Shown: positions 29,178 through 41,512, counted from the first letter of the stretch. The stretch: DNA of 64,000 bases from Guyparkeria sp. WRN-7 (GCF_001641825.1 NZ_LRFH01000017.1:46620-110619); one strand, 5' to 3'. Made by a program: numbers and translations. The notes: generated by a model from the letters alone, not told the origin.

Positions 29178-29966
29178 ATGCGGCTGGCCATGGGCATCGA
29201 ATACGACGGCGGGCGTTATCACGGCTGGCAACGCCAGTCGCACTGCGATTCCGTCCAGGCACGCCTGGAGAAGGCGATCGGTCGGGTGGCCGACGCGCCG
29301 GTCGAGGTGGTCTGTGCCGGGCGTACCGATCGCGGGGTGCATGCGACCAACCAGGTGGTGCATCTCGATGTCACCGCGGAACGGCCGCTCTACGGTTGGC
29401 AGATGGGCACCATGCAGCATCTACCGCGCGACATCACCGTGCTGTGGGTGCGGTCGGTCGACGAGACCTTCCACGCACGCTTTTCCGCCACGGCGCGCGA
29501 GTACCGCTACTGCCTGATCAACCGCTCCACCCGGCCGGCGATCGCCGCCGGGCGACTCAGCTGGTGGTATCGTCCGCTGGACGAGGCGCGCATGCAGGCG
29601 GCCGCGGACCTGTTGCTGGGCGAACATGACTTTTCCAGTTTCCGCGGCAAGGACTGCCAGGCCCACTCGCCGGTACGGACGGTCGAAATGATCCGCATCA
29701 CGCGCCAGGGGGATTACCTGTTCTTCGACGTGCGCGCGAATGCGTTTCTGCACCACATGGTGCGCAATATCGTCGGCAGTCTGTTTGCCGTGGGTACCGG
29801 CGAGCGGCCGGTGGAATGGGTGGTCGACGCACTTGGGGAGCGGGATCGCGAAGCGGCCGGCATTACCGCACCGGCCGACGGGCTGTATCTCACGGGCGTG
29901 GAGTATCCGCTCGAATTCGACCTGCCGACCCACCCGCGCCGCCCGCTGTTCGAGCAGATCGACTGA
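29178..29966 (+). CDS. truA: tRNA pseudouridine(38-40) synthase
   Basis: 262 aa. The catalytic motif AGRTDRGVHA is at about 47-56 with nucleophile D51, and the N-terminus MGIEYDGGRYHGWQ and the C-terminal FLHHMVRNIVG are family features. It isomerises U38-U40 in tRNA anticodon stems. The frame is open from 29103, but ATG 29178 follows a GGGGAGAGGG ribosome-binding site and matches homologues. It begins the truA-trpFBA-accD-folC-dedD-cvpA-purF block. Confidence 0.96.
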   Translation: MRLAMGIEYDGGRYHGWQRQSHCDSVQARLEKAIGRVADAPVEVVCAGRTDRGVHATNQVVHLDVTAERPLYGWQMGTMQHLPRDITVLWVRSVDETFHARFSATAREYRYCLINRSTRPAIAAGRLSWWYRPLDEARMQAAADLLLGEHDFSSFRGKDCQAHSPVRTVEMIRITRQGDYLFFDVRANAFLHHMVRNIVGSLFAVGTGERPVEWVVDALGERDREAAGITAPADGLYLTGVEYPLEFDLPTHPRRPLFEQID

Positions 29967-30048
29967 CGGCGCCGCCATTCGAGGCCCGGCGGGAATCCTG
30001 CTAGTATTCCCCGCCCGAATTCCATATACCGCGAGGGCCCTCACCCAG

Positions 30049-30682
30049 GTGAACACCAGCCGTACTCGGGTCAAGATCTGCGGCATCACCCGCTTGACCG
30101 ATCTCCAGACCGCCGTCGCTGCCGGCGCCGATGCGCTCGGCTTTGTGTTCGTGCCGGCCAGTCGCCGCTCGATCACGGTGGAGACCGCCCGTGACCTGGT
30201 CGCCCGCGTTCCGGCGTTCGTGCAGAGCGTGGCGCTGTTCTCGGATCCGAGCGTCGACTGGGTCGAGACGGTCGTCGACCAGGTCGGACCGGACATGCTG
30301 CAGTTCCATGGCAGTGAAAGCGGCCGGTTCTGCCGTCAGTTCGGCCGCCCCTACATCAAGGCGGTCAGTGCCGAACTGGACGACGAGGGGCGCGAGCGGG
30401 TGATGCAGGACCATTACACGGCCCGGGGGTTTCTGCTGGACAGCCATGCGGTGAGCGGCCTGGGCGGCACGGGGCATACCTTCGACTGGAACCGCTGGCC
30501 GCGACAAGCCGCCAACGCGCGTCGACCGTGGATCCTGGCCGGGGGGCTGTCGCCGGAGAACGTCGCCGAGGCGATCGAGAGCCTGGCGCCGTATGCCGTG
30601 GACGTTTCCAGTGGCGTCGAGGACGATGCGCCGGGGCTCAAGTCGGCGGACAAAATCAATGCATTCATTCGAGGGGTAGGGC

Positions 30683-30711
<29 letters not shown>
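30049..30711 (+). CDS. trpF: Phosphoribosylanthranilate isomerase
   Basis: 220 aa from GTG 30049. VKICGITR at the N-terminus holds the catalytic cysteine. The aspartate is in [19 protein letters not shown], and the phosphate-binding segments [11 protein letters not shown] and DVSSGVED are present. Third step of tryptophan synthesis from anthranilate. The longer frame to 29740 is the shadow of truA. The 3' end overlaps trpB by 29 bases. Confidence 0.95.
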
Positions 30712-31908
<1,197 letters not shown>

Positions 31909-31912
<4 letters not shown>

Positions 31913-32757
31913 GCGACACCAGCAAGCAGCCGGGCAGCCGTCTGGCACCGCTTTTCCAACGGCTTGCCGCCGAAAACCGTGCCGCCCTGATTCCCTACAT
32001 CACCGCGGGCGACCCGAGCCCCGAGGCCACGCTCGAGCTGATGCACGCCCTGGCCGAAGGCGGCGCGGATGTGATCGAGGTGGGGGTGCCGTTCTCCGAC
32101 CCCATGGCCGACGGTCCGGTCATCCAGGCGGCACACGAGCGCGCTCTGCGGTCCGGGCTCGGTCTGCGCGGCGTACTCGATCTGGTGGCCGAATTCCGCC
32201 GGAAGGACGGCGAAACGCCGGTCATCCTGATGGGGTACCAGAACCCGATCGAGGCGATTGGCGTGGCCGACTTCGCGGCACGTGCCGCCGAGGCCGGTGT
32301 CGATGGGGTGCTGACCGTGGACCTGCCACCCGAGGAAGCGGACGAGCTGGCCGGCGCGCTGCGCGGGCCCGGTCTCGACAGCATCTTCCTGCTGGCCCCC
32401 ACCACGCGGGGCGAGCGCACGCAGGCGGTTGCCTCAAAGGGCTCGGGCTTCGTCTACTACGTTTCACTCAAGGGCGTCACCGGCGCGGCAAACCTGGACA
32501 CGGATGCGCTGGGCGACCAGCTCGCCCGCATTCGCGAGACCTGTGAGCTGCCCGTGGGCGTCGGCTTCGGCATTCGCGATGCGGATACCGCCGGCCGGGT
32601 CGGTGCCGTGGCAGACGCCGTGATCGTGGGCAGTGCCATCGTCAGGCTGATCAACGAGCGTGCCGAGGCCGAAGGCGGCGTAAACGCCGCAGTACTCGAC
32701 GATGTGCGCGATTTTGTTGCCGGCATGCGTCGGAGCATCGAATCCGCCCGTTCGTGA
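31909..32757 (+). CDS. trpA: Tryptophan synthase alpha chain
   Basis: 282 aa TIM barrel from a GTG start overlapping the trpB stop. Catalytic acids are in [18 protein letters not shown] (Glu and Asp); [11 protein letters not shown] and VGFGIRD are the phosphate-binding loops. Cleaves indole-3-glycerol phosphate to indole, which is passed to TrpB. Somewhat longer than the usual ~268 aa through its C-terminus. Confidence 0.97.
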
Positions 32758-32842
32758 CGGTCAAGCGAACCACGGACGAATAGCGAACAGACAAAAGCGC
32801 CGCGACTCGCATGGCGGCAGACATATCCCGGGAGACTGGACC

Positions 32843-33727
32843 ATGAGCTGGCTCGACAAGCTGATTCCTTCACGCATCCGAACCGAAAGCACCGGCAAGC
32901 GGGGTGTGCCCGAGGGGTTGTGGGTGAAGTGCGCCGGGTGTGATGCGGTGCTCTACCGCGAAGAGCTGCGGCGTAACCTCGAGGTTTGCCCCAAGTGCGG
33001 CCACCACATGCGCATCGGCGTGCGCGAACGGCTGGATGCCTTCCTCGACGCGCGCGGCCGCGAGGAGCTGTTCGCCGAGGTGGCGCCGGTCGACATGCTC
33101 AAGTTCCGCGACCAGAAGAAATACCGCGACCGCATCAACGCCAGCCAGAAGAAGACCGGCGAGAACGATGCGCTGGTGGTGATGCGTGGCCAGGTCGATG
33201 GTGTCCCGGTGATCACCGCCGCCTTCAACTTCGCTTTCATGGGCGGTTCGATGGGCTCGGTCGTCGGCGAGAAATTCGTGCGCGCGGTCGAGGCGGCCAT
33301 CCAGAACCGCTGCGCGCTGGTCTGCTTCACCGCCTCGGGCGGGGCACGCATGCAGGAGGCGCTGTTCTCCCTGATGCAGATGGCCAAGACCTCGGCGGCA
33401 CTCACGCGGCTGTCGAACAAGCAGCTGCCGTTCATCGTGGTGCTGACCGACCCGACCATGGGAGGCGTTTCGGCCTCGCTGGCGATGCTGGGCGACGTGC
33501 AGATCGCCGAGCCCAATGCCCTGATCGGCTTTGCCGGCCCGCGCGTGATCGAGCAGACCGTGCGCGAAACCCTGCCCGAGGGCTTCCAGCGCAGTGAATT
33601 CCTGCTCGAGCATGGCGCGATCGACATGATCGTCGCCCGCGACGAGCTACCGCAGACGATCGCGCTGCTGGTGGCGAACCTGCAGAAGAAGGATCTGCCC
33701 AAGAAGGACGCGAAAACGGCGTCGTGA
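32843..33727 (+). CDS. accD: Acetyl-CoA carboxylase carboxyltransferase subunit beta
   Basis: 294 aa. An N-terminal zinc ribbon (C30, C33, C49, C52) is followed by the carboxyltransferase crotonase-like fold, with [13 protein letters not shown] and [12 protein letters not shown]. Pairs with AccA to form malonyl-CoA, the first step of fatty acid synthesis. ATG 32843 follows GGGAGA; the open frame from 32702 is a shadow of trpA. The trpA-accD-folC order is common in gammaproteobacteria. Confidence 0.97.
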   Translation: MSWLDKLIPSRIRTESTGKRGVPEGLWVKCAGCDAVLYREELRRNLEVCPKCGHHMRIGVRERLDAFLDARGREELFAEVAPVDMLKFRDQKKYRDRINASQKKTGENDALVVMRGQVDGVPVITAAFNFAFMGGSMGSVVGEKFVRAVEAAIQNRCALVCFTASGGARMQEALFSLMQMAKTSAALTRLSNKQLPFIVVLTDPTMGGVSASLAMLGDVQIAEPNALIGFAGPRVIEQTVRETLPEGFQRSEFLLEHGAIDMIVARDELPQTIALLVANLQKKDLPKKDAKTAS

Positions 33728-33770
33728 CGCCAGCTGAACGCCAACGGTCCGGCGTGTCGAGGGGCAGCCG

Positions 33771-35063
33771 TTGAACCGATCGATTTCAGACTGGCTCGAT
33801 CAGTTGCTGGCTCGAGATCCGAATCGGATCGAGCCGGGAGTCGAGCGCACGCGCCGAATTGCCGCGGATCTGCTCGGCGGCACGCCCTCGGCTTGCGTGA
33901 TCAGCGTGGCAGGTACCAACGGCAAGGGCTCGAGCGTGATGATGGCTTCGGCCATCTGCCAGGCGGCCGGGTACCGGGTCGGCAGCTATACCTCGCCGCA
34001 TCTCGAGGATGTCCGCGAGCGATTTCTGATCGACGGCCGGGAAGTCGGCGGGGCCGCGCTGATCGATGCCTTCGAGCGCATCGAGTCCCACCCTGACAGC
34101 GATGCCCTGACCTATTTCGAATGGCTCACCCTGGCTGCGTTTCTCGTCTTCGAGGAGGCCGGGCTTGACGTCTGGGTGCTGGAAGTCGGCCTGGGCGGTC
34201 GGCTGGATGCCGTCAACGCGCTGGATGCCGATCTTGCGCTGATTACGTCGATCGGACTGGATCACCAGGCCTGGTTGGGCGACAGCCGTGAGGCGATCGG
34301 ACGAGAGAAGGCCGGCATTCTCCGGGCAGGGCAGCCAACTGTGTATGCCGATCCCGAACCGGTGGGCTCGGTCGTGGAGACGGCCCAACGCCTCGGGGCC
34401 GATTTGTGGTGCCTGGGGCGCGATTACGAGCTTCGGGCGGTCGAATCCGACAGCACTGCGGAAGGGTGGCAGCTGGTGCGAGCCGGTCGCCCGAGCCCGC
34501 TGCCGGGTCCGGCGCTGTCGGGACGGCACCAGCGGCTCAATGCCGCGGGCGTCGTTGCGTTGCTGCAACACCCGCGCAGCCCGCTCGCGGTGCCGGATGC
34601 GGCGGTGGCGACCGGTCTCTCCCAGGTGGAGCTAGCCGGTCGTTTGGAGTGTCGTCGCGATGGGGAGCGGGTGGTCTGGTTCGATGTGGCCCATAATGCC
34701 GAGGCGGCCACGGCGCTTGCCGAGGTGCTGGCGTCACGACCGGCAAGGGGACGCCGACTGGCCGTATTCTCCGCACTGGCGGACAAGCCGATCGAGGCCG
34801 TGGTGCGGCCCCTGGCCGAGGTGATCGATAGCTGGTGGATCGCGCCGTTGACGGAACCGCGAGCGGCCGATATCGGTCGGATCGAATCGGCGCTGACCGG
34901 AGCCGGCATTCGATCGGTGCGGCGTGAAGCCGACCTGCTGGGTGCGTATAATGCCGCGCTGACGGAGGCCGGGGACGAGGACGAGCTCGTGGTGTTCGGC
35001 TCCTTTCACGTTGTCGGTCCGTTGCGGGCCCGGTTGAGCGGAAACGAGATTGCGGACGCCTGA
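33771..35063 (+). CDS. folC: Bifunctional folylpolyglutamate synthase / dihydrofolate synthase
   Basis: 430 aa Mur ligase-like protein from a TTG start after a GAGGGG site. The P-loop VAGTNGKGSSV, YTSPHLEDVRERF and the HNAEAA segment of the C-terminal domain are typical. It adds glutamate to dihydropteroate and to folates. It sits between accD and dedD as in E. coli. Confidence 0.95.
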   Translation: MNRSISDWLDQLLARDPNRIEPGVERTRRIAADLLGGTPSACVISVAGTNGKGSSVMMASAICQAAGYRVGSYTSPHLEDVRERFLIDGREVGGAALIDAFERIESHPDSDALTYFEWLTLAAFLVFEEAGLDVWVLEVGLGGRLDAVNALDADLALITSIGLDHQAWLGDSREAIGREKAGILRAGQPTVYADPEPVGSVVETAQRLGADLWCLGRDYELRAVESDSTAEGWQLVRAGRPSPLPGPALSGRHQRLNAAGVVALLQHPRSPLAVPDAAVATGLSQVELAGRLECRRDGERVVWFDVAHNAEAATALAEVLASRPARGRRLAVFSALADKPIEAVVRPLAEVIDSWWIAPLTEPRAADIGRIESALTGAGIRSVRREADLLGAYNAALTEAGDEDELVVFGSFHVVGPLRARLSGNEIADA

Positions 35064-35095
35064 CGGCGTCCTGGCCGAGTCGACAAGGGGGTGCC

Positions 35096-35854
35096 GTGGC
35101 AGAGCAAACCGAATCTAACTGGACCGAATCGCGCTTTCGCCAGCGGCTGGTGGGCGCGTCGGTCGTGGTGGCCCTGGCGGTGCTGCTTTTGCCGCTGTGG
35201 CTCGACGGCAGTGGTATTGACAGCCTGCGCGTTCAGTCGGTCCCGGACAAACCCGAGGTGGAAGGCGCCGAGCGCATCGAGATCCCGCAGCCGCCCGGCG
35301 ATAGCGGCGAGCCGCTTTCCGATCCGCCCCAATCGCTGTTTCCCGACCAGACACCCATCGAGGCCCGTTCCGCGGCCGAGGACGATACGGCGCCCGCGGC
35401 GTCCGTAGACGAGGATGCCGGGCCGGCAACGCACGAGCCGACGGCTAAGCCCTCAGGCGATGCCGACATGGAGGCGCCGGTTGCACCCGAGTCCGCGGAC
35501 GAAGAGCAAAGGGTGAACGAAAGCGAGACCGCGCCGGCGGCCGAGGAATCGGCTGCCGCCGAAGGTACCGTCGAGAACGAGCCGGCAGAGGCCGATGCCG
35601 CATTGCCGGAAAGTGCCTCGGATGGCGAGTTCGTCGTGCAACTCGGCAGCTTTTCCGACGAGCGCAATGCCAGGGCGCTGGCCGCCTCGGTGGAATCGTC
35701 CGGGTTCGACGTGTTCGTCACGCCGCTGTTCTCGGAGCAGGGCACGGTCTGGCGGGTGCGGGTCGGTCCGTACGCCACCCGCGAGCAGGCCGGGGAGGCC
35801 ACCGACCGGTTGCGGCAGCGTATCGGTCGTGACGGTCTGGTAATGACCAAATGA
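35096..35854 (+). CDS. dedD: SPOR domain protein (DedD-like)
   Basis: 252 aa from a GTG start. A single N-terminal membrane segment (about 18-38) is followed by a long acidic, proline/alanine-rich periplasmic linker. The C-terminal SPOR domain is at about 180-250 (FVVQLGSFSDERNARALA to VRVGPYATREQA). SPOR domains bind denuded septal peptidoglycan, and DedD in E. coli promotes cell constriction. Position between folC and cvpA matches DedD. Confidence 0.9.
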   Translation: MAEQTESNWTESRFRQRLVGASVVVALAVLLLPLWLDGSGIDSLRVQSVPDKPEVEGAERIEIPQPPGDSGEPLSDPPQSLFPDQTPIEARSAAEDDTAPAASVDEDAGPATHEPTAKPSGDADMEAPVAPESADEEQRVNESETAPAAEESAAAEGTVENEPAEADAALPESASDGEFVVQLGSFSDERNARALAASVESSGFDVFVTPLFSEQGTVWRVRVGPYATREQAGEATDRLRQRIGRDGLVMTK

Positions 35855-35909
35855 TGCGCGACTCGTTCACGCCGCCGCGCAGCACGAAACGGACGACAGG
35901 GGGATCGGC

Positions 35910-36398
35910 ATGACGCTGGTGGACTGGATACTGCTGGCGATCGTCCTTATATCGACCGCGATCGCGCTGGTGCGTGGCTTCATCAAGGAAGTGATCTCCC
36001 TGATCACGTGGTTGGCGGCCTTCGGCATTGCGTTGGGGTTTTCGCAGACGGCGTCCGTGCTGGTGCCGGAGGCGGTCGACATCCCCTCGGCGCGCGTGGC
36101 GATCGCCTTTGTGGCGTTGTTCGTGATCGTCCTGATCCTCGGCGGGATCATCAACTGGGCAATCTCGAAGCTGGTGGAGACCACCGGCCTGTCGGGCACC
36201 GATCGCTCGGTGGGTATGGTCTTTGGCCTGTTGCGCGGGGTGTTGATCGTGGCCGGACTGCTGCTCCTGGGCGGTTTCACGGCCCTGCCACAGGAAGAGT
36301 GGTGGCGGGCATCGATGCTGATACCGCACTTCCAGGTGGTGGCCGAATGGCTGCTCGCCGTCCTGCCGGCCGACGTGGCTAGCAACGTCCAGTGGTGA
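35910..36398 (+). CDS. cvpA: CvpA family membrane protein
   Basis: 162 aa with four predicted membrane segments. The N-terminus MTLVDWILLAIVLIS and the ALVRGFIKEVISL stretch are CvpA hallmarks. Colicin V production protein in E. coli; its exact role is unclear. It is the penultimate gene of the block ending in purF. Confidence 0.93.
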   Translation: MTLVDWILLAIVLISTAIALVRGFIKEVISLITWLAAFGIALGFSQTASVLVPEAVDIPSARVAIAFVALFVIVLILGGIINWAISKLVETTGLSGTDRSVGMVFGLLRGVLIVAGLLLLGGFTALPQEEWWRASMLIPHFQVVAEWLLAVLPADVASNVQW

Positions 36399-36465
36399 AG
36401 CAGGACGACTCTCGACTTTTCAGGCGGCGTGCCGGATCATGCGCCGCATCGGGGTGACCCGATAG

Positions 36466-36497
36466 ACGCCGGGCCGGTTCGTGGACCGGCCCGGCGT
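36466..36497. repeat. Perfect 13-bp inverted repeat between cvpA and purF
   Basis: ACGCCGGGCCGGT (36466-36478) and its exact reverse complement (36485-36497) enclose a 6-base loop. No T-run follows, so it is not a standard intrinsic terminator. It lies 85 bp before the purF start and could pause or attenuate transcription into purF, or protect the 3' end of the upstream mRNA. Confidence 0.7.
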
Positions 36498-36581
36498 AGC
36501 CGTTTCGGCATCTGGCAGGGAGCCGCCGGGCCGAGGCCTTCTGACGTTTTTGCACGGTTAAGTACCGAGGTGGTTTGACGC

Positions 36582-38117
36582 ATGTGCGGCATTATTGGGA
36601 TGGTGGCGAAATCGCCGGTCAATCAGGCGCTGTATGACGGGCTGACCGTTCTTCAGCACCGCGGTCAGGATGCGGCGGGCATCCTGACCTCCGACGAGGA
36701 ACGGCTTTTTCTCCGCAAGGAAAACGGTCTGGTCAAGGACGTCTTTCATACCCGTCACATGCGCCAGCTGATGGGCAACATGGGCATCGGTCACGTCCGT
36801 TATCCGACGGCCGGCTGTGACTCCTCGGCCGAAGCCCAGCCGTTCTACGTGAATGCCCCGTTCGGCATCGCCATGGGTCACAACGGCAACCTCACCAACG
36901 TCGACGAGCTGCGCGCCGCGGTGGTGGCCGAGGATCGTCGGCATCTGAACACCAACTCCGACTCGGAAGTCCTGCTCAACGTCTTCGCTCACGAGCTCGC
37001 CGCCATTGCCGATGCCCGGCCGACGGCCGACGACGTGTTCTCGGCAATCACCAACGTGCATCGCCGGGCTCGCGGCGCCTACGCGGTGATCGGGCTGATC
37101 GCTGGCGAGGGCGTGTTCGCCTTCCGCGACCCGCGCGGCATCCGCCCGGTGTGCTACGGCAAGCGCGAGACCGAACACGGCACGGAATACATGATCGCCT
37201 CGGAGTCGGTTGCCATCGAGGCGGGCGAGTTCGAGCTGGTGCGCGATCTGGCCCCGGGCGAGGCGATCTTCATCTCCCGCGAGGGCGAGGTCACGCTGCG
37301 CCAGTGCGCGGACAACCCGTCCTACTCGAGCTGCATCTTCGAATACGTCTACCTGGCGCGCCCGGACTCGATCATCGACGACGTGTCCGTCTACCGGGCG
37401 CGCATGCGCATGGGCGAGATGCTGGCCGAGAAGATCCAGCGCGACTGGGCGCACCACGACATCGACGTCGTGATCCCGATCCCCGACACCAGCCGCACCG
37501 CCGCGCTGGAGATCGCGGTCAATCTCAACCTCAAGTACCGCGAGGGCTTCGTCAAGAACCGCTACATCGCGCGAACCTTCATCATGCCGGGCCAGGCCAA
37601 GCGCAAGCGCTCGGTGCGCCAGAAGCTCAATGCGATCGATCTCGAGTTCCGCGGCAAGAACGTCCTGCTGGTCGACGACTCGATCGTTCGCGGCACCACC
37701 TCGAGCGAAATCATCCGCATGGCGCGCGAGGCCGGCGCGAAGAAGGTCTTCATGGCATCGGCCGCCCCGGCGGTGCGCTATCCGAACGTCTACGGCATCG
37801 ACATGCCCGCGGCGAACGAGTTCGTGGCCCACGATCGCGACGTCGAGCAGATTCGTGATGCCATCGGTGCCGACGACCTGATCTACCAGGATCTCGAGGA
37901 CCTCAAGGAAGCGGTGCGCCTCGGCAACTCAACCCTGTCCGAGTTCGACTGCTCCTGCTTCACCGGCGACTACGTCACCAACGACATCGACACCGCCTAC
38001 CTGGACAACCTGGCCAGCAACCGGGCCGACACCGAACGGGACAAGGCAAACGGCGCGGCCGGCGCCTCGCGCCGTTCTCGGGATATCGTCTCGGTCGGCC
38101 TTTACAATGATCAATAG
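36582..38117 (+). CDS. purF: Amidophosphoribosyltransferase
   Basis: 511 aa. The catalytic cysteine follows the initiator Met (MCGIIGMV). The N-terminal glutaminase domain extends to about 240, and the PRPP motif [18 protein letters not shown] lies in the C-terminal transferase domain. First committed step of purine synthesis. A ~180 bp gap with a strong inverted repeat separates it from cvpA. The last 11 bases overlap the next gene. Confidence 0.98.
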   Translation: MCGIIGMVAKSPVNQALYDGLTVLQHRGQDAAGILTSDEERLFLRKENGLVKDVFHTRHMRQLMGNMGIGHVRYPTAGCDSSAEAQPFYVNAPFGIAMGHNGNLTNVDELRAAVVAEDRRHLNTNSDSEVLLNVFAHELAAIADARPTADDVFSAITNVHRRARGAYAVIGLIAGEGVFAFRDPRGIRPVCYGKRETEHGTEYMIASESVAIEAGEFELVRDLAPGEAIFISREGEVTLRQCADNPSYSSCIFEYVYLARPDSIIDDVSVYRARMRMGEMLAEKIQRDWAHHDIDVVIPIPDTSRTAALEIAVNLNLKYREGFVKNRYIARTFIMPGQAKRKRSVRQKLNAIDLEFRGKNVLLVDDSIVRGTTSSEIIRMAREAGAKKVFMASAAPAVRYPNVYGIDMPAANEFVAHDRDVEQIRDAIGADDLIYQDLEDLKEAVRLGNSTLSEFDCSCFTGDYVTNDIDTAYLDNLASNRADTERDKANGAAGASRRSRDIVSVGLYNDQ

Positions 38118-38778
38118 ACGGCGGCGGTCGCTTTTCGCCGGCAGCCTGGCGCTGTTGGCGGGGTGGTCGGGTGGCCGGTCGGTCGCCGCGACAGCCGATG
38201 AATCGTTTGATCCCGAAGGCAGTGCAGAGGACCGCATGACCCTACCGGAGCGTGTGCAACGTTCGGCGGCCGAGATGTTCGACCGGCGGCCGGACGCCCA
38301 GGCACTGGTCGTGGATGTCAGAAGCCAGCGTCTCTACCTGTTCGAGGATGGCGACTTCGTCGGCGAATACCCGGTCTCGACAGCGGAGAAGGGGACCGGC
38401 AACCGGGAAGGCAGCCTGCAGACCCCGCTGGGGCTTCATCGAGTCGACGAGAAGATCGGTGCCGATGCCCCCATGGGCATGATCTTCCGCGGTCGCCGGC
38501 CGACCGGGGAACGGGCCGAAATCCTCACCGGGCCGGACGAACGCGCCGCCCGCGACGACGTCACCACCCGGATCCTGTGGCTTGCCGGCCTCGAGCCGGG
38601 GGTCAACCAGGGGGGCGACGTCGACTCCAAGCGCCGATACATCTACATCCACGGCACGCCGGAAGAGGGCCGTATCGGCCGGCCGGCCTCGCACGGCTGC
38701 GTGCGCATGACCAATGCCGACGTGATCGCGCTGTTCGACCGCGTCGAGGTCGGTGCGCTGGTCGACATCATCGAATAA
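38107..38778 (+). CDS. L,D-transpeptidase (YkuD domain) family protein
   Basis: 223 aa. The N-terminus has an RRRRSLFAG segment and a hydrophobic stretch, consistent with a Sec or Tat signal peptide. The YkuD core begins near [17 protein letters not shown], and the catalytic motif IHGTPEE...SHGCVRM near 180-200 contains the nucleophilic cysteine. Such enzymes make 3-3 peptidoglycan cross-links or attach lipoproteins. It overlaps the purF 3' end and so is probably cotranscribed. Confidence 0.92.
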   Translation: MINRRRRSLFAGSLALLAGWSGGRSVAATADESFDPEGSAEDRMTLPERVQRSAAEMFDRRPDAQALVVDVRSQRLYLFEDGDFVGEYPVSTAEKGTGNREGSLQTPLGLHRVDEKIGADAPMGMIFRGRRPTGERAEILTGPDERAARDDVTTRILWLAGLEPGVNQGGDVDSKRRYIYIHGTPEEGRIGRPASHGCVRMTNADVIALFDRVEVGALVDIIE

Positions 38779-38824
38779 CGGACTCCGGTCCACCCGTTTT
38801 CAGATCGTTTGCGGAGAACCATCC

Positions 38825-40690
38825 ATGCCCGATTATCGTTCCAAGACCACCACCCACGGCCGCAACATGGCCGGTGCCCGCGCCCTGTGGCGCGCCACAG
38901 GCGTGAAGGACGACGATTTCGGCAAACCGATCATCGCGATCGCGAATTCCTTTACCCAGTTCGTGCCGGGGCACGTGCACCTCAAGGACCTCGGCCAGCT
39001 GGTCGCCCGCGAGGTCGAGGCCGCCGGCGGGATTGCCAAGGAATTCAACACCATCGCGGTCGATGACGGTATCGCGATGGGCCACGGCGGCATGCTCTAC
39101 TCGCTGCCGAGCCGCGACATCATCGCCGACTCGGTCGAGTACATGGTCAATGCGCACTGTGCCGACGCGCTGGTGTGCATCTCCAACTGTGACAAGATCA
39201 CCCCGGGCATGCTGAATGCCGCCATGCGCCTGAACATCCCGGTGATCTTCGTCTCCGGCGGGCCGATGGAAGCGGGCAAGACGCGCCTGTCCGAGGATTC
39301 CGACGAGATCATCAAGCTCGACCTGGTCGATGCCATGGTCCAGGCGGCCGACGATTCGGTTTCCGACGAAGTGCTGGCGCAGGTCGAGCGTTCGGCCTGC
39401 CCGACCTGCGGTTCCTGCTCGGGCATGTTTACCGCCAACTCGATGAACTGCCTGACCGAGGCGCTGGGCCTGTCCCTGCCGGGCAACGGCTCGCTCCTGG
39501 CCACGCACGCCGACCGCAAGGAGCTGTTCCTCGAGGCCGGTCGTCAGATCGTCCGTCTGGCGAAGACCTACTACGAGAACGACGACGCCTCCGTGCTGCC
39601 GCGCTCGATCGCGACGCGCGAGGCGTTCGAGAACGCCATGGCGCTCGACATCGCCATGGGCGGCTCGACCAATACCGTACTGCACCTGCTGGCCGCGGCG
39701 CGCGAGGGCGAGGTCGATTTCGACATGACCGACATCGACCGCATGAGCCGCAAGATCCCGCACCTGTGCAAGGTCGCGCCGAGCACGGCGCAGTACCACA
39801 TGGAGGACGTGCATCGCGCCGGTGGCGTGATCGCGATCCTGGGCGAGCTGGATCGGGCCGGCCTGCTGCACAGCGACATCCCGAACGTTCACAGCAAGAC
39901 CGTCAAGGACGGCCTGGATCGCTGGGACATCGCCCGTGACACTGCCTGCGAGGAGGCCAAGCAGCGCTACCTGGCCGGCCCGGCGGGTATTCCCACCCAG
40001 ACCGCGTTCTCGCAGGACACCCGCTGGCCGAGCCTGGATACCGACCGCGTCAAGGGCTGCATCCGCGACTACGAGCACGCCTACTCGAAGGACGGCGGTC
40101 TGGCCGTGCTGTTCGGCAACATCGCCCGCGACGGCTGCATCGTGAAGACCGCCGGTGTGGACGAGTCGATTCTCAAGTTCACCGGCCGGGCACGCTGCTT
40201 CGAGTCGCAGGATGCCGCCGTCGAGGCGATTCTCGCCGACCAGATCGTCCCCGGTGACGTGGTGGTGATCCAGTACGAAGGCCCCAAGGGCGGTCCGGGC
40301 ATGCAGGAGATGCTCTATCCGACCAGCTACCTCAAATCGAAGGGATTGGGCAAGGACTGCGCGCTGCTGACCGACGGGCGTTTCTCCGGCGGCACCTCCG
40401 GCCTGTCGATCGGCCACGCCTCGCCCGAGGCGGCCGCAGGCGGCGAGATCGCGCTGGTGAAAGAGGGCGACACCATCGTCATCGACATCCCCGAGCGCAC
40501 GATCCACCTCGACATCAGTGATGCCGACCTGGCGCATCGCCGCGAGAAGATGATCGAGAAGGGCGATGCTGCCTACAAGCCGGTAAACCGCGAGCGTTAC
40601 GTCAGCCAGGCCCTCAAGGCCTACGCGGCCCTGACCACGTCGGCGTCGCTGGGCGCCGTGCGCGATCTTTCGCAGATCGGCGTCAAGTAA
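38825..40690 (+). CDS. ilvD: Dihydroxy-acid dehydratase
   Basis: 621 aa, close to E. coli IlvD (616). Iron-sulfur ligands are seen in CDKITPGM and [12 protein letters not shown], with a third cysteine in the N-terminal region (CISNCDK). Penultimate step of branched-chain amino acid synthesis. ATG 38825 ([17 protein letters not shown]) matches the family start; the open frame from 38753 lies in the L,D-transpeptidase gene. Confidence 0.97.
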   Translation: MPDYRSKTTTHGRNMAGARALWRATGVKDDDFGKPIIAIANSFTQFVPGHVHLKDLGQLVAREVEAAGGIAKEFNTIAVDDGIAMGHGGMLYSLPSRDIIADSVEYMVNAHCADALVCISNCDKITPGMLNAAMRLNIPVIFVSGGPMEAGKTRLSEDSDEIIKLDLVDAMVQAADDSVSDEVLAQVERSACPTCGSCSGMFTANSMNCLTEALGLSLPGNGSLLATHADRKELFLEAGRQIVRLAKTYYENDDASVLPRSIATREAFENAMALDIAMGGSTNTVLHLLAAAREGEVDFDMTDIDRMSRKIPHLCKVAPSTAQYHMEDVHRAGGVIAILGELDRAGLLHSDIPNVHSKTVKDGLDRWDIARDTACEEAKQRYLAGPAGIPTQTAFSQDTRWPSLDTDRVKGCIRDYEHAYSKDGGLAVLFGNIARDGCIVKTAGVDESILKFTGRARCFESQDAAVEAILADQIVPGDVVVIQYEGPKGGPGMQEMLYPTSYLKSKGLGKDCALLTDGRFSGGTSGLSIGHASPEAAAGGEIALVKEGDTIVIDIPERTIHLDISDADLAHRREKMIEKGDAAYKPVNRERYVSQALKAYAALTTSASLGAVRDLSQIGVK

Positions 40691-40713
40691 GGCGACTGGC
40701 GGCAAGGGAACGC

Positions 40714-41382
40714 ATGCCGGGTTACACCTACATCCCGCCGGCGTTCCGGCAGGACGACCCCGAACGACTTGCGGCCATCGTTGCGGCTTATCCCTTCGCC
40801 GTGCTCACGGTGGCAAGCGGGGAGGCGCTTGATGCGGTGCATCTGCCATTCCTGCGTTTCGGTGAGGTCGATCAACCCGAGACATGGCGCTTCGAATCGC
40901 ATCTCGCGCGCGCCAACCCGGTCGCCGAGGCGCTTGCGGACGGTCAGGAACACCAGGGGCTGATCGTGTTCACCGGCCCGGATGCGTATCTGAGCCCGCA
41001 CTGGTATGTCGACGGGCGCGACACCAGTGTGCCGACCTGGAACTATCAGGCCGTCCATGTCAGAGGCAAGGTACGCCGGATGGGCGAGGACGATCCGACC
41101 TGGCTCGATAGGCACCTGCAAGCACTCATCGACACCCACCAGACCCGTACGGGGGAGCCACCGTTCGACTACTCGCACTTGCCGGAATGTCAGATCGCGG
41201 CGATGAAGGCGGCGATTGTCGGCATCGAACTGCGCGTCGAACGCATCGAGGGGATCGAGAAGCTCAGCCAGAACAAGACCGGGGCCGACCGTCAGGGGGT
41301 TATCGAGGGTCTCTCTCGCCGTGACGATGCCGAATGCGAGGCAATGGCCCGGCTGATGGCCGAGAGCGACAGGCGGCGCTGA
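40714..41382 (+). CDS. PaiB-like FMN-binding protein
   Basis: 222 aa. The sequence MPGYTYIPPAFRQDD at the N-terminus, the HLPFLRF, YLSPHWYV and VPTWNYQAVHVRG segments and the C-terminal EKLSQNK motif are characteristic of the PaiB family, FMN-binding split-barrel proteins annotated as negative transcriptional regulators in Bacillus. The real role in proteobacteria is not established. It begins 23 bp after ilvD and is the last core gene before the genomic island. Confidence 0.9.
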   Translation: MPGYTYIPPAFRQDDPERLAAIVAAYPFAVLTVASGEALDAVHLPFLRFGEVDQPETWRFESHLARANPVAEALADGQEHQGLIVFTGPDAYLSPHWYVDGRDTSVPTWNYQAVHVRGKVRRMGEDDPTWLDRHLQALIDTHQTRTGEPPFDYSHLPECQIAAMKAAIVGIELRVERIEGIEKLSQNKTGADRQGVIEGLSRRDDAECEAMARLMAESDRRR

Positions 41383-41470
41383 CGTACGCAGTTCGCGCAG
41401 GGTGGCCGCCAGATGGCGAGCGGTGTTCGTGCCTTGAGGCGCCACCAATCAGGGTTGTTGCCGAGCGGCC

Positions 41471-41503
41471 AAAGAAAAAGGCACCCGCAAAGGGTGCCTT
41501 TCC
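41471..41503 (-). terminator. Orphaned terminator of tRNA-Ser, left of the island
   Basis: On the minus strand AAAGGCACCC (41501-41492) pairs with GGGTGCCTTT (41486-41477) around a 5-base loop and is followed by a T-rich tract. It is ten bases beyond the left copy of the tRNA 3' end. That is where the tRNA-Ser(UGA) terminator would stand if the island were removed. On the plus strand it may also end the PaiB transcript. Confidence 0.8.
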
Positions 41504-41512
41504 TGCAGTTCG

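Noticed and set aside
38768..40705. 645-codon minus-strand open frame opposite ilvD
   Set aside because: Exact antisense shadow of a well-supported essential gene; no recognisable protein features.
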